From NCBI RefSeq assembly GCF_003390915.1, contig NZ_QMEM01000003.1:372001-436000 (forward strand): a stretch of 64,000 nucleotides of DNA. Direction: 5' to 3'. Below, piece after piece: positions 16,710 through 25,875 of the stretch (its first letter is position 1; each line of letters opens with the position of its first letter). Under the pieces are notes generated by a model. That model did no database searches. It was given only the letters and a program-made list of their open reading frames with translations, and was not told where the DNA came from. A program made the position numbers and the translations under genes. Source of the DNA: Lewinella sp. IMCC34183. Lineage in GTDB: Bacteria; Bacteroidota; Bacteroidia; Chitinophagales; Saprospiraceae.

Positions 16710-17924
16710 TCAGACGCGCAGGACGGCCTCGCGGGCGGCCTGCATGGGAATGCCGATGCAGCGCTTTTCCATGTACAGCATCATGCGGTCCATGAGCTCA
16801 CGCGTGTCGGGGTCGAGGTCGGCCAGCTCCTTGCGGAAGATCTTGTTGACGGCCGTGTGGCGCACCTCCTTGATCCGCTGGGGCACGTGCGACATGGCCC
16901 GCTCGATGAGGCGCGTCTGGTAGAGGGTTTCGGTTTCCTCGAGGTGACGCTCGACGATGGCCTGCGCCAGCTCGATCTCCCGACGGCGAAAGTCCATATT
17001 CTCCTGGGCCAGCACCCGCAGGTGCTCAATGGAGATGTAAGTGAAGTCGTAGGCCTGCACCGTGGCTTCGGCCACGTCGGCGGGCACGCCGAGGTCCACG
17101 ATGATCTTGCCCGTGGCGGACTCCTCGCCCAGCAGTGCGGCAAGCCGTTCGGGGGTGATCAGCGGCTGAGCGGCGGCGGTACACACAAAAAGCACGTCGA
17201 AGCCGCCGCGGTAGGTGTCCAGGTCGGCCAGGCGCAGGGCGTGACCGTTGGGGAAACCGGCGGCCAGTTGCTCGGCCCGTTCCAGGGTACGGTTGGCGAC
17301 CGTCACGTTGGTGTATTCCTGCTTGCGCAGGAACTTGGTCACGAGTACGTTGGTCTGTCCAGCCCCCACGAGCAGGATGCGCGACTTGCGGCTCGGGGCG
17401 TGGCGCTTCAGTTCCTGCATACTTAGGGACACCACCGACACCGACTTTTCCCCGATGCGGGTATTGGCGTAAATGTCCTTGGCGGCTAGGACGGACTGGT
17501 TGGTGATGATCCGGAGGTCGTCGCCGATCAGGCCCCAGGACCGGCAGCGTTCCTGGCACTCACGCAGCTGGCCCAGGATTTGCCGCTCTCCCACCACTAG
17601 GGAATCGATGGATCCCGCCACCTCGTAGAGATGCTTGATGGCACGCAGTCCGGCCAGGTGGCGCAGGTGCTCCAGGCCCGGGACGGGCTCGGCCAGCAAC
17701 TCGCGCTTGAAGGAATCGTCAATCGTCCGCTCGGTCGTGAACAGCAGCAGCAGGCGATTGCAGGTGGAGGCATAAAATACCTCGTCCACCATACCGCGGT
17801 CCTTCAACCGGGTAAGGCGGTCACGCAAACCGTCCTGGCCCTCGAACGCAGCCACCAGCTCACCAATCTCCTTGAGTTTGGCATTACGGTGGGTCAGCGT
17901 TAAAATGTGGAAATGCTGCAGCAT
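16710..17924 (-). CDS. hemA: glutamyl-tRNA reductase
   Basis: A 404-residue enzyme that reduces glutamyl-tRNA to glutamate-1-semialdehyde with NADPH, the first step of tetrapyrrole synthesis by the C5 route. The catalytic cysteine is C55 in YASTCNRLL; GSIDSLVVGERQILGQ (104-119) and the NADPH site ILLVGAGQTN follow, and a C-terminal helical dimerisation domain ends the protein. ATG 17924 is chosen because the alternative GTG at 17945 lies inside a perfect promoter box (17945-17952). It supplies both haem (hemH at 22.5 kb) and siroheme (33-35 kb). Confidence 0.95.
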   Translation of the reverse strand: MLQHFHILTLTHRNAKLKEIGELVAAFEGQDGLRDRLTRLKDRGMVDEVFYASTCNRLLLLFTTERTIDDSFKRELLAEPVPGLEHLRHLAGLRAIKHLYEVAGSIDSLVVGERQILGQLRECQERCRSWGLIGDDLRIITNQSVLAAKDIYANTRIGEKSVSVVSLSMQELKRHAPSRKSRILLVGAGQTNVLVTKFLRKQEYTNVTVANRTLERAEQLAAGFPNGHALRLADLDTYRGGFDVLFVCTAAAQPLITPERLAALLGEESATGKIIVDLGVPADVAEATVQAYDFTYISIEHLRVLAQENMDFRRREIELAQAIVERHLEETETLYQTRLIERAMSHVPQRIKEVRHTAVNKIFRKELADLDPDTRELMDRMMLYMEKRCIGIPMQAAREAVLRV

Positions 17925-17944
17925 AGATGGGGTCGAAACGGCCA

Positions 17945-17952
17945 CAAAGATA
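17945..17952 (-). promoter_or_regulatory. promoter -7 box TATCTTTG of hemA
   Basis: A perfect TAnnTTTG box on the minus strand lies 20 bases before ATG 17924. It rules against the upstream GTG as start codon. No -33 TTG at standard spacing. Confidence 0.6.
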
Positions 17953-18015
17953 AATTACGGAAAAAAGGATTCTGTCACGCAGGGGTAGAATTAGTCTGGG
18001 TCTCGTAGTTCTGCG

Positions 18016-18945
18016 CTACCCTGCCTCCTGAATGATCGCCGAGAAGTACCAGGCGTAGAACAGGAGTAAAACGTAGCCTTCCCACCGGGTTATTTTGCGG
18101 TTGTTGCTCATAACACCAAGCAGGATCGTCATAACGATCATCAGTGGAAGGTAAACGTCTATGATGTTGTCGGGGATGACCAGCGGGCCGAAAAATCGGG
18201 GCACCGCCATGACAATAAAGGTATTGAAGATATTGGAACCCAGGGCGTTGCCTACCGCGATGGAGGCCTTGCCCCTGCGCGCCGCCGCCAGACTCACCGC
18301 TACCTCCGGCAGGCTGGTACCGACCGCCACCGCCGACAGGGCGATGACCGTGGGCGCGATCGCCAGCAGGGTGCTGATGGCCGTGATGGCGGAGATCACG
18401 TAGGTCGCCGACACGCTGACCAGCGCACCGCCCAGCAGCAGGTAGAGGTAATCCTTCCAGCTCGACGCGGGCCGGTCTTCCTTGTCGGGGCGCTCCTGGT
18501 CCTTGAGGCTGTAGGCCAGGAAGATCACGATGCCGCAGAGGAAGAGGAAGCACTCGAAGAACGACAGGCTGCCGTCCATCACCGCAAAGTACAGCAGAAA
18601 GGCACTGCCCCACAGGAAGGGGATGTCGATGTGCCACAGGTTGTATTCCAGGTCAATGTTCCGCACCACTACCGCCGTGAGGCCCAGCACCAGCGCAATA
18701 TTGGTGATGTTGGAGCCGACCACGTTGCCGACTACGATCTGGCTGGCCCCCTCCAGTACCGACACGATGCTGGTGGCCAGTTCCGGCAGCGACGTACCAA
18801 AAGCCACGATGGTCACCCCGATAATGAAGGGACTGATGCCCAGGGAAAGCCCGATGCGCTCGGCCGACTCCACGAAGCGGTCGCTCGACCACAGGAGGAC
18901 GGCGATGGCGACGACGAAGATGGCGATCTGGATCACTAATTCCAT
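18016..18945 (-). CDS. calcium/sodium antiporter, CaCA family (YrbG-like)
   Basis: A 309-residue inner-membrane protein with about ten spans in two inverted halves. Each half carries the alpha-repeat signature: AFGTSLPELATS with NVVGSNITN in the first (about 48-83) and AVGTSLPEVAVS with NALGSNIFN in the second (about 207-241). The Glu in each GTSLPE binds the ions. It exchanges Na+ (or K+/H+) for Ca2+. Three bases separate it from the acyltransferase upstream, so the two are co-transcribed. Ion specificity is inferred from the family. Confidence 0.92.
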   Translation of the reverse strand: MELVIQIAIFVVAIAVLLWSSDRFVESAERIGLSLGISPFIIGVTIVAFGTSLPELATSIVSVLEGASQIVVGNVVGSNITNIALVLGLTAVVVRNIDLEYNLWHIDIPFLWGSAFLLYFAVMDGSLSFFECFLFLCGIVIFLAYSLKDQERPDKEDRPASSWKDYLYLLLGGALVSVSATYVISAITAISTLLAIAPTVIALSAVAVGTSLPEVAVSLAAARRGKASIAVGNALGSNIFNTFIVMAVPRFFGPLVIPDNIIDVYLPLMIVMTILLGVMSNNRKITRWEGYVLLLFYAWYFSAIIQEAG

Positions 18946-18948
18946 AGG

Positions 18949-20259
18949 CTAGGCGGGGCGGGGGGCGGCGGGCGTATCCGCGGTGAGCGGGACCTCCCAC
19001 GCGGCCAGTGTACCCATTAGCTCCCCCCTTAGTTCAATCAGGCGGTCACCGTGGGGTCCTTTCCCGTGGAGCCGGGCGATCCAGAAGGGGCGGTAGGTCA
19101 CCCAGTAGCGCAGGGCGAACAGTCCCGACAGCGGCAGGCTCAGCAGGTAGAGCCAGCCGATACCTTCCGGGTAGATCCAGTTGAACAGCAGCGTCTGCAG
19201 CAGGTAAAAGATCGGCACAAGAAACCACGAGGCCAGGGTCTGGAAGGTGGCCTTGTAGCCGCGGTCTATGCCCAGCGCGTTCCAGATGCCCCGAATGGTC
19301 AGGAGCCAGGGCAGGTGGTTGAGCCAGCCGTAGAGGAAAAGCGGCAGACCGAGCAGCAGGGCCACCGTGGGGCGGCGGCGCGGGTGGTCGCTGAAGGCCA
19401 GGTCGAGGCGGCCGTCTTCGCGGAGCAGGCCGTCGTAGCTCGCGGCCAGGGTGAACAGCCGGTCGCGCTGCGCGTCGTCGAGGTTGCGGAGCCAGGCGAG
19501 GATGGCCTTCGTGCGGTAGTGGTGCGCCGAGACCGTGAGCGGGTGGTCGTGCTGTACGCTGCGCTCGATGCGCCGCAGGCAGCGCTCCTCCTCCTTGTTG
19601 CGCGTCTGGATGAGCAGGTCCTCCATGCGCTCGCTGAGCAGGTTGGTCAGGCCGCGCACGGCCCGCATCGGGCTTTTCTCGTAGGCCTCCCGCCACTCGG
19701 CCGCCACGATGGGCTCGCCGTAGCGGACGAAGGCGCGGCTGAAGGCCGTGGTGGGGCTCTCGTAATTTACGCCGACGGGCTGCAGGGTTACGCCCAGCTT
19801 CCAGTCGTTGCGCGACTCGCCTTCCAGGGCCAGGCTGGCGGCCCCGGCCTTGATCTTCCGCAAGCGGCGTTCCAGCTCGGAGTAGGCCTCCGGGGCGATG
19901 TACATGATCTTGCCGTTCTCCAGCGCCTGGAAGGTGCGGTTGAATACCTCGTCCTTGCCGCCCTTGTCGGCACCGGCCTCCTTATCCTTGGGCCGGGCCA
20001 CGGGGATACAGAAAGGGTCGATCACGAAGGCCATGGCGGGGTTGAGCCAGAGTCCGGCGTTGGCCAGGAAGTAGGTCTGGTGATCCAGGTGAATGCCGGC
20101 CATCAGCGGGTCGGCTAAGGTATTGGGGTGGTTGCCGCAGAGCAGCGTGGGGCCGGGGTGGTTGGCGTTGGCTACGCCCTCCGTCTCCATGGATGGGTAG
20201 AAGATCCGCAGCATCCAGCGGCTCAAAAAATGGAGTACCCAGAAAAAAGGTTGGGACAT
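18949..20259 (-). CDS. 1-acylglycerol-phosphate-type acyltransferase (PlsC superfamily)
   Basis: A 436-residue membrane enzyme. The N-terminal acyltransferase domain has the catalytic motif as NHPNTLADP (43-51), with one more residue between His and Asp than the HX4D of PlsC, as I recall for Bacteroidota relatives; the second motif reads IAPEAYS (121-127) instead of the usual FPEGTRS. Two hydrophobic stretches follow near residues 300-370. Likely role: transfer of a fatty acyl chain to a glycerolipid in the inner membrane. The exact substrate is open. It lies upstream of the antiporter and downstream of lpxK in the same direction. Confidence 0.8.
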   Translation of the reverse strand: MSQPFFWVLHFLSRWMLRIFYPSMETEGVANANHPGPTLLCGNHPNTLADPLMAGIHLDHQTYFLANAGLWLNPAMAFVIDPFCIPVARPKDKEAGADKGGKDEVFNRTFQALENGKIMYIAPEAYSELERRLRKIKAGAASLALEGESRNDWKLGVTLQPVGVNYESPTTAFSRAFVRYGEPIVAAEWREAYEKSPMRAVRGLTNLLSERMEDLLIQTRNKEEERCLRRIERSVQHDHPLTVSAHHYRTKAILAWLRNLDDAQRDRLFTLAASYDGLLREDGRLDLAFSDHPRRRPTVALLLGLPLFLYGWLNHLPWLLTIRGIWNALGIDRGYKATFQTLASWFLVPIFYLLQTLLFNWIYPEGIGWLYLLSLPLSGLFALRYWVTYRPFWIARLHGKGPHGDRLIELRGELMGTLAAWEVPLTADTPAAPRPA

Positions 20260-20311
20260 GGCGATGGCGTAAAAGGGGGCTGCAAAGTAGGTATAATCTA
20301 AGTCCCTCCGC

Positions 20312-21379
20312 TCACGCCCGGAAATCGAGCAGGTAGTCGCGTACCATTCCGTCGAAGGCCTCCCCCTCCCCGAAGTGGAAGCGCACCTCTACCGGCAGGA
20401 CGAAGACCGGCAGCCGCTCGGCCTCGATGAAGTCGCGGAAGGCAAGCAGCCGCGTAGCGTCCTTCTCGGTCGTGATGATGGCCCGGTGCTTGCCCCCCAG
20501 TTCCGCGAAGCGGCGCTGCAGGTTGTCCATGTCCGTACCCGAGAAGTAGTGGTGGTCGGCGTACTCGAGGCTGTAGACGGTGCGGGCGGCGGCGCGCAGG
20601 TGCCGGAGAAGGTAGTCGGTATTGGCAATCGCGGATATGAGCAGCACGTCGATGCCCTCCTCCATGCGGAGCCGGTAGCGGTGATCCAGCAGGTAGTAGG
20701 GGGCCGCGTAGGCGTAATAGCTGAAGAAGACCCGCTGGTGCGGCAGGGGGTCGATCTCGGCCACCAGGGCGTCGGCGGCGGCGCGGTCGAGGTCGGGCGG
20801 ACACTTGCTTACGACGATGATGTCGGCCCGCTCGTAGCCGCTGCGCCATTCCCGCAGCCGGCCGCTGGGCAGGAGGTAGTCGCGGGTGAAGGGTAGCTCG
20901 TACTGGGTGAGCAGGATGTTGAGGCCGGGTTTTACGGCGCGGTGCTGGAAGGCATCGTCGAGCAGCACCAGCTGGATGTCCGGCCGCCGGCCCACGATCT
21001 CCGGGATGGCGAAGGCGCGCTCCTCGGCGACGGTGACCAGCACGTCGGGGAACTTGCGGGCGTACTGCAGGGGTTCGTCGCCCACCTCCTCGACCGTCAT
21101 GTCGGGCCGCACGACCATAAAGCCCCGGGTCTTGCGGCGGTAGCCCCGGCTCAGCGTAGCCAGGTTGAGGTAGGGGTCCAGCCGCCGGATGAGGTACTCG
21201 ATGTGGGGCGTCTTACCCGCGCCGCCCACCGACAGGTTGCCCACGCTGATGACCGGCACCGAAAACGAGATGCCCCGCATGATGCCCCGGCGGTAGGCCC
21301 AGTTGCGAAAGCCCACCCCGGCACCGTAGAGCAGGGAAACGGGGGCGAGCAGCAGTTTGGCTAAGGTGGACTGGACCAT
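20312..21379 (-). CDS. lpxK: tetraacyldisaccharide 4'-kinase
   Basis: A 355-residue inner-membrane-associated kinase that phosphorylates the lipid A disaccharide at the 4' position. An N-terminal anchor helix (LLLAPVSLLYGAGVGFRNW) is followed by the Walker A motif VGNLSVGGAGKTP (46-58), a Walker-B-like LVLLDDAFQHRAV and the late TTEKDATRL motif. ATG 21379 is chosen; the longer frame is Pro/Arg-rich and runs through the inverted repeat at 21481. It shows that the organism makes lipid A; other lpx genes are not in the window. Confidence 0.93.
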   Translation of the reverse strand: MVQSTLAKLLLAPVSLLYGAGVGFRNWAYRRGIMRGISFSVPVISVGNLSVGGAGKTPHIEYLIRRLDPYLNLATLSRGYRRKTRGFMVVRPDMTVEEVGDEPLQYARKFPDVLVTVAEERAFAIPEIVGRRPDIQLVLLDDAFQHRAVKPGLNILLTQYELPFTRDYLLPSGRLREWRSGYERADIIVVSKCPPDLDRAAADALVAEIDPLPHQRVFFSYYAYAAPYYLLDHRYRLRMEEGIDVLLISAIANTDYLLRHLRAAARTVYSLEYADHHYFSGTDMDNLQRRFAELGGKHRAIITTEKDATRLLAFRDFIEAERLPVFVLPVEVRFHFGEGEAFDGMVRDYLLDFRA

Positions 21380-21480
21380 ACGGTTCGGGGTGCGGAGACA
21401 CAATAGTACGGTACGGCCCTTCATCTGTCTCGGCGTACCGGCGGATGATTCTGCGCCTGGATCGTGCAGGTACGGGTTGG

Positions 21481-21559
21481 GGGCCTCCGGCCCGATCAAA
21501 AAGAACCATAGCGGCCATCGGGCCGGAGGCCCTCTACCCGGGGAGGGCCTCTGGCCCGA
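21481..21559. repeat. 16-base inverted repeat with a third near-copy
   Basis: GGGCCTCCGGCCCGAT (21481-21496) and its exact reverse complement (21518-21533) are 21 bases apart. A third copy of the left arm, GGGCCTCTGGCCCGA with one mismatch, is at 21545-21559. The block fills the gap between lpxK and the TspO-like gene, both on the minus strand; the rest of 21380-21676 shows no gene. It may be a terminator or REP-like element. Confidence 0.6.
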
Positions 21560-21676
21560 GCGCAACCCCGGAAGGCGGGCGTTACTGTACGTACAGGTAA
21601 GCGGGGGGGCTTCCCCCAATCACCGAGCCCCCTCCACTATAACGCGACCGGTGAAGCGGTACGGCACGGCCGGAAA

Positions 21677-22438
21677 TCAGGTAGCGTAGAAGAAATCGCG
21701 CCGGGATAGTAAGCCAGCGCCCCCCAGTATGACCAGACACATCGCACCCGCGCTCGCCGCCCAGGAGATGAGGGCAGCATCCTGCTGCTCGACGGCCACG
21801 CCCACCAGCGCCCAGGCTACGGTGAAGGCGTAGATGCCGTCGCGACGCAGGCCTAGGTAGATGCCGAGGAGGGTGAGGACCACCACCAGCCCGGTGGCAA
21901 CGGCTACCTCGGTAGGCGGAGCGAAGGTGACGCCGACCTGCTGCAGCGCCAACGCGGTGGAAATAACGGTAGCCGCACTGATCCAGCCAAGGTACATGGA
22001 GGGCGCGAACCACGTCCAGCCGTAGGCGGGCGGCCCTACCTCGCGGACGTGCGCCCGCAGGGCCACATAGGCACCGAGCAGGGCCACGAGATGCCAGAGC
22101 AGGTCCACCGCCCCCCACAGGTAGTTGGCTCCGAAGCTGATGGGCACGAACGCAATACTCGCCAACCCGGCCACCACCAGGAAGCGTATGGCACGCACCA
22201 GGTGCACGGTATGCCGCGGGGTGCGGAACTGAAAGGCCGCGAAGAGGATCATTCCGAGGAAAATCACCCCCCAGATGCTGAAGGCATAGCCCGCCGCGTC
22301 GATCCGGGTTTCGGTACCGTTGGTGAAGCGGTCCTGGGAAATGTCGAGAACGATCGGGAGGTAATTTGCGATGGGCACCAGCAGAAAGACGACAAGCAGG
22401 GCGATACGCCAGTAGCGGAGGGAAGCGGGGGCAGACAT
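21677..22438 (-). CDS. TspO/MBR-like tryptophan-rich membrane protein
   Basis: A 253-residue integral membrane protein with about seven or eight spans. The segment GYAFSIWGVIFLGM and the tryptophans in GANYLWGAVDLLWH and YGWTWFAPSMYLGW resemble the tryptophan-rich sensory (TspO/peripheral benzodiazepine receptor) superfamily, though it is longer than the roughly 160-residue TspO. TspO proteins bind porphyrins and sterols; hemH is the divergent neighbour, which fits loosely. The family assignment is moderate and the function unknown. Confidence 0.6.
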   Translation of the reverse strand: MSAPASLRYWRIALLVVFLLVPIANYLPIVLDISQDRFTNGTETRIDAAGYAFSIWGVIFLGMILFAAFQFRTPRHTVHLVRAIRFLVVAGLASIAFVPISFGANYLWGAVDLLWHLVALLGAYVALRAHVREVGPPAYGWTWFAPSMYLGWISAATVISTALALQQVGVTFAPPTEVAVATGLVVVLTLLGIYLGLRRDGIYAFTVAWALVGVAVEQQDAALISWAASAGAMCLVILGGAGLLSRRDFFYAT

Positions 22439-22511
22439 AACGGCAGGTTTCCGGATACAACCGTACGCCGCCTCCGGGGTTAGTTGTGCACACCCTAATA
22501 ATCGATTTTCT

Positions 22512-23594
22512 ATGCCCCTCCAGTCGCACTACGGTAAACAGGGCGTGCTGCTCGTCAACCTCGGCACGCCGGACGCCCCCACCCCGGCGGCCGTCAACCG
22601 GTACCTGGGCGAGTTCCTTACCGATCCCCGCGTGATCGACAACCTGCCCGGCGTTGCCCAGCAACTGCTGGTGCGGGGCATCATCGCGCCGGTGCGCTCC
22701 GGCATCGTCAACCCCTTCAAGGCCGGCGGCTCCACGAAACTGTACCAGGAGCTCTGGACGGAGAACGGCAGCCCCCTCAAGTACTACGGAGAGGTAGTGG
22801 CCGAACGGGTCGCCGAGGCCCTGGGGGAGGACTACGCCGTGCGGCTCGCCATGCGCTACCAGTCCCCGAGCATCGCCTCGGCCCTCGACGAGCTACTGGC
22901 CGAGCAGGTGTCCGGTATCCTCGTGTTTCCGCTGTTTCCGCAGTACGCCAGCGCCACTACGGGTTCGGTGCACCAGGAGGTGATGCGTATCCTCTCCAGG
23001 CAGCAGACCATCCCGCCCGTACAACTGGTCAACAGCTATTACGAGCAGCCCGACCTGATCCGGGTCTTTGCCGATAACGCCCGTGACCTGGGCGATCTTG
23101 ACCGCTACGACCACATCATCTTCAGCTACCACGGTCTGCCGCAGCGGCAGCTGAAGAAGGCGGACGACTGCAACCACTGCTACGTACAGGACAACTGCTG
23201 CGGCAGCATCTCGCGCGTCAACCAATTCTGCTACAGCGCCCAGTGCCACGCCACCACCCGCGCCATTGCCGCCGAACTCGGGCTGGCCGCGGACCGCTAC
23301 ACCACCAGCTTCCAGAGTCGACTCGGTTTCGACGACTGGGCCAAGCCCTACACCATCGACGTGCTGGAGGAATGGGCCAAGGAACGTGGTGCTAAAAAGA
23401 TACTCTGCTTCAGCCCGGCCTTTGTAGCCGACTGCCTGGAAACCACCATCGAGATCGGGGTGGAGTACCAGGAGGAGTTTCACAAGTGGGGCGGGGAACG
23501 CATCGACCTGGTACCCAGCCTCAACGACGATCCCCGCTGGATCGACGCACTGGTTACCATGATCCGCTCAGAAACCCGTGAAGCCGTAGCATGA
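22512..23594 (+). CDS. hemH: ferrochelatase
   Basis: A 360-residue enzyme that inserts Fe2+ into protoporphyrin (or coproporphyrin) in the last steps of haem synthesis. Motifs: LVNLGTPDAP (14-23), the catalytic His in FSYHGLP (H207), SFQSRLGFDDW, and SPAFVADCLETT. A cysteine-rich stretch follows the catalytic His (C220, C223, C229, C230, C240, C245), more than in ordinary ferrochelatases and possibly metal-binding. Its TGA overlaps the ATG of bioD, so the two are coupled. Confidence 0.94.
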   Translation: MPLQSHYGKQGVLLVNLGTPDAPTPAAVNRYLGEFLTDPRVIDNLPGVAQQLLVRGIIAPVRSGIVNPFKAGGSTKLYQELWTENGSPLKYYGEVVAERVAEALGEDYAVRLAMRYQSPSIASALDELLAEQVSGILVFPLFPQYASATTGSVHQEVMRILSRQQTIPPVQLVNSYYEQPDLIRVFADNARDLGDLDRYDHIIFSYHGLPQRQLKKADDCNHCYVQDNCCGSISRVNQFCYSAQCHATTRAIAAELGLAADRYTTSFQSRLGFDDWAKPYTIDVLEEWAKERGAKKILCFSPAFVADCLETTIEIGVEYQEEFHKWGGERIDLVPSLNDDPRWIDALVTMIRSETREAVA

Positions 23595-24220
23595 ACACAC
23601 CGGCCTACTTCGTTAGCGGCATCGGCACCGGCGTCGGGAAGACTGTCGTCAGCGCCTTCCTGCAACTCGCCCTCGGTGCCGATTACTGGAAACCGGTGCA
23701 GGCCGGCGACCTCGACAACAGCGACTCGGACCGCGTGCGCGCGCTGACCGGCCTACCCCCCGAACGCTACTTTCCCGAACGCTACCGGCTGCGGACGCCG
23801 GCGAGCCCCCACTACTCCGCTATGCTGGATCAGCTCGAGATCCGCGTCCGGGACTTCACCCTGCCCGCTACGGAACGGCCCCTGTTGGTGGAGGGAGCTG
23901 GCGGCTTGCTCGTGCCCCTCAACGAGGACGAATGCATGGCCGACCTCGCCTCCCACCTGAAACTGCCGGTGATCCTGGTTTCGCGCCACTACCTGGGCAG
24001 CATCAATCATACCTTGCTGAGCATCGATGTACTGCGGCACCGCGGGCTGCGCGTGGCAGGAATCGTCTTTAGCGGCGGGAACAATCCGGAGTCGGCCCGC
24101 ATCATCCGCAAGTTCGGCCAGGTGCCCGTCATCGCTACGCTGCCGGAACTCTTCGAACTCAACTTCACCTCGCTCATCGAGCTGGTGGGGCGTACGCGGC
24201 TTAACTTGCCGCTCGTCTGA
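23591..24220 (+). CDS. bioD: ATP-dependent dethiobiotin synthetase
   Basis: A 209-residue enzyme that closes the ureido ring of dethiobiotin from diaminopelargonate, CO2 and ATP. P-loop GIGTGVGKT is at 10-18; KPVQAG and VEGAGGLLVPL are the other family motifs. It overlaps hemH by four bases. Other bio genes are absent here, but the biotin user accB-accC lies at 52.7 kb. Confidence 0.93.
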   Translation: MNTPAYFVSGIGTGVGKTVVSAFLQLALGADYWKPVQAGDLDNSDSDRVRALTGLPPERYFPERYRLRTPASPHYSAMLDQLEIRVRDFTLPATERPLLVEGAGGLLVPLNEDECMADLASHLKLPVILVSRHYLGSINHTLLSIDVLRHRGLRVAGIVFSGGNNPESARIIRKFGQVPVIATLPELFELNFTSLIELVGRTRLNLPLV

Positions 24221-24264
24221 TCGTATAATTTCTTCCCATCGCCGCTCCGGAACATCCTCCCAAG

Positions 24265-25251
24265 GTGCTGATCGTTCGTTTTTCGTCGATCGGTGATATC
24301 GTGCTCACCAGCACGGTCATCCGCTGCGTCAAGCAACAGACCGGGGCCGAAGTACATTTCCTGACCAAGTCCGCCTTCGCCCCCACCCTGCTTCACAACC
24401 CGTACGTCGACCGGCTCTGGACCATCGACCGGGACCTCGGCGAGGTAGCCGGCGCCCTCCGGACCGAAGGCTTCACCCACCTGATCGACCTGCACGGCAA
24501 CCTCCGCACCCTGTTGCTCAAGCGGCAGCTGACCACCTCCGCCCTGCTCCGCGGCCGGCGGCCGCCCCGCACCTCGACCTTCGACAAGCTCAACCTGCGG
24601 AAGTTTCTGCTTACGAGGTTCGGCATCGACCGGATGCCCCGGCGGCATATCGTAGACCGGTACCTCGCCGCGGCCGCCCCCCTCGGGGTGACCAACGACG
24701 GCGGGGGGCTGGATTACTTCATCGGACCCGGCGAGGCGGTGGAAGCCCCGGCATACCCCTTCGTCGCCTTCGTGATCGGGGCGGCCCACGCCACGAAGTG
24801 CCTGGAAGAGGACCAGCTGCGGGAGATCTGTACCCGCCTTACCGTGCCGGTGGTACTGCTGGGGGGACCCGCCGAAGCCGAACTCGGGGAGCGCCTGCGC
24901 ACGGCGGGACCCCACGTACACAACGGCTGCGGAGCATACTCCCTGAACGGGTCGGCGGACCTGGTGCGGCAGGCCGCCGCGGTGATCACCCACGATACGG
25001 GGCTAATGCACGTTGCCGCCGCCTTTCGGCGGCCCATCGTTAGCGTTTGGGGGAATACGGTACCCGCACTCGGCATGTACCCCTACCTGCCGGAGGGTCC
25101 CGACTACCGTATTGCGGAAGTGAACGGACTGGCTTGCCGGCCCTGCTCCAAGATCGGATACGCGAGCTGTCCGCAGGGCCATTTTCGGTGCATGCGCGAA
25201 CAAGACCTGCCGGCGATCGCGCGGGCGGCGCTACTCGCGGTCGAAGCGTAG
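24265..25251 (+). CDS. glycosyltransferase family 9 (heptosyltransferase-like)
   Basis: A 328-residue GT-B enzyme. The N-terminal RFSSIGDIVLTSTVIRCVK and the C-terminal QAAAVITHDTGLMHVAAAF are the classic family 9 signatures for ADP-heptose:LPS transferases. Four cysteines near the end (CRPC, ASCPQ, FRC) also occur in the family. Start GTG 24265 places the first beta strand at the N-terminus. It probably adds a sugar to LPS core or another surface glycan at the inner membrane. The 3' end overlaps the convergent DUF4783 gene by 21 bases. Confidence 0.88.
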   Translation: MLIVRFSSIGDIVLTSTVIRCVKQQTGAEVHFLTKSAFAPTLLHNPYVDRLWTIDRDLGEVAGALRTEGFTHLIDLHGNLRTLLLKRQLTTSALLRGRRPPRTSTFDKLNLRKFLLTRFGIDRMPRRHIVDRYLAAAAPLGVTNDGGGLDYFIGPGEAVEAPAYPFVAFVIGAAHATKCLEEDQLREICTRLTVPVVLLGGPAEAELGERLRTAGPHVHNGCGAYSLNGSADLVRQAAAVITHDTGLMHVAAAFRRPIVSVWGNTVPALGMYPYLPEGPDYRIAEVNGLACRPCSKIGYASCPQGHFRCMREQDLPAIARAALLAVEA

Positions 25252-25626
25252 TTCCTGGAGAACCATCCGGTCGCCCTGCTTGGCCACGTAAATGTAGACG
25301 CGGAAGGCACCGTTGCTGGTGGAAAGATTACCGATGCAGTACTCCGCGTTGTCGGACTTTGAGGAACCCTGGTGTACCTGACTGAACCCGGAGGGCGCAT
25401 TGGAGGCGAAAAAGGCCGCTAGCTTTTGCTTGGCCTGATCGCGGGAGTACAGGTTCTCATCCTCCAGGAGACTCAGTTCCACCTCGTTGTCCATCAGGGA
25501 GGCCAGGGCTTCCGTATCGCCCTTGCCTAGCGCCTGCGTGATAGTGCCTAGCGATTGGGCGTGGACCGAGTCTCCCGCCACGAGGGGCGAAAAAAGTACG
25601 GCCAGGATGATGAGGAAAGCGTTCAT
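25231..25626 (-). CDS. DUF4783 domain protein, secreted
   Basis: A 131-residue protein with a cleavable signal peptide (hydrophobic to about residue 18, probable cleavage after VHA at 22-24). The mature 107 residues resemble a cystatin/NTF2-like small alpha-beta fold seen in the Bacteroidota DUF4783 family (LMDNEVELSLLEDE, ... YCIGNLSTSNGAFRVYIYVAKQ). It is probably periplasmic. The function is not known. It ends inside the 3' end of the opposite glycosyltransferase gene. Confidence 0.75.
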   Translation of the reverse strand: MNAFLIILAVLFSPLVAGDSVHAQSLGTITQALGKGDTEALASLMDNEVELSLLEDENLYSRDQAKQKLAAFFASNAPSGFSQVHQGSSKSDNAEYCIGNLSTSNGAFRVYIYVAKQGDRMVLQELRFDRE

Positions 25627-25809
25627 ACTGCTGAAGAATGGTGAACGGTAAAACGCCCGTTCGGTGTGCTGGGTTAATAAGATGACGTTAAAGTAACGCG
25701 TACGGGGGAAACGTGCGACATACCGGGCACATTAGTAGTTTAACATATGAGTGAAGTTGCCGTTCTATCCCCCCGCCGCCGCCCGCGCAGAAATTGTCGG
25801 CCGATCCGG

Positions 25810-25841
25810 TTGGAGGTTTCCCTAAAAGATTGTTACCTTTG
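25810..25841 (+). promoter_or_regulatory. promoter of rplS (TTG-N21-TACCTTTG)
   Basis: TTG (25810-25812) and a perfect TACCTTTG box (25834-25841) are 21 bases apart, the Bacteroidota housekeeping promoter arrangement. The predicted start near 25848 leaves a leader of about 28 bases before ATG 25876. Confidence 0.75.
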
Positions 25842-25875
25842 CGGGCCGCAACGAGCGGTCAAAACTAAAGCAGCC

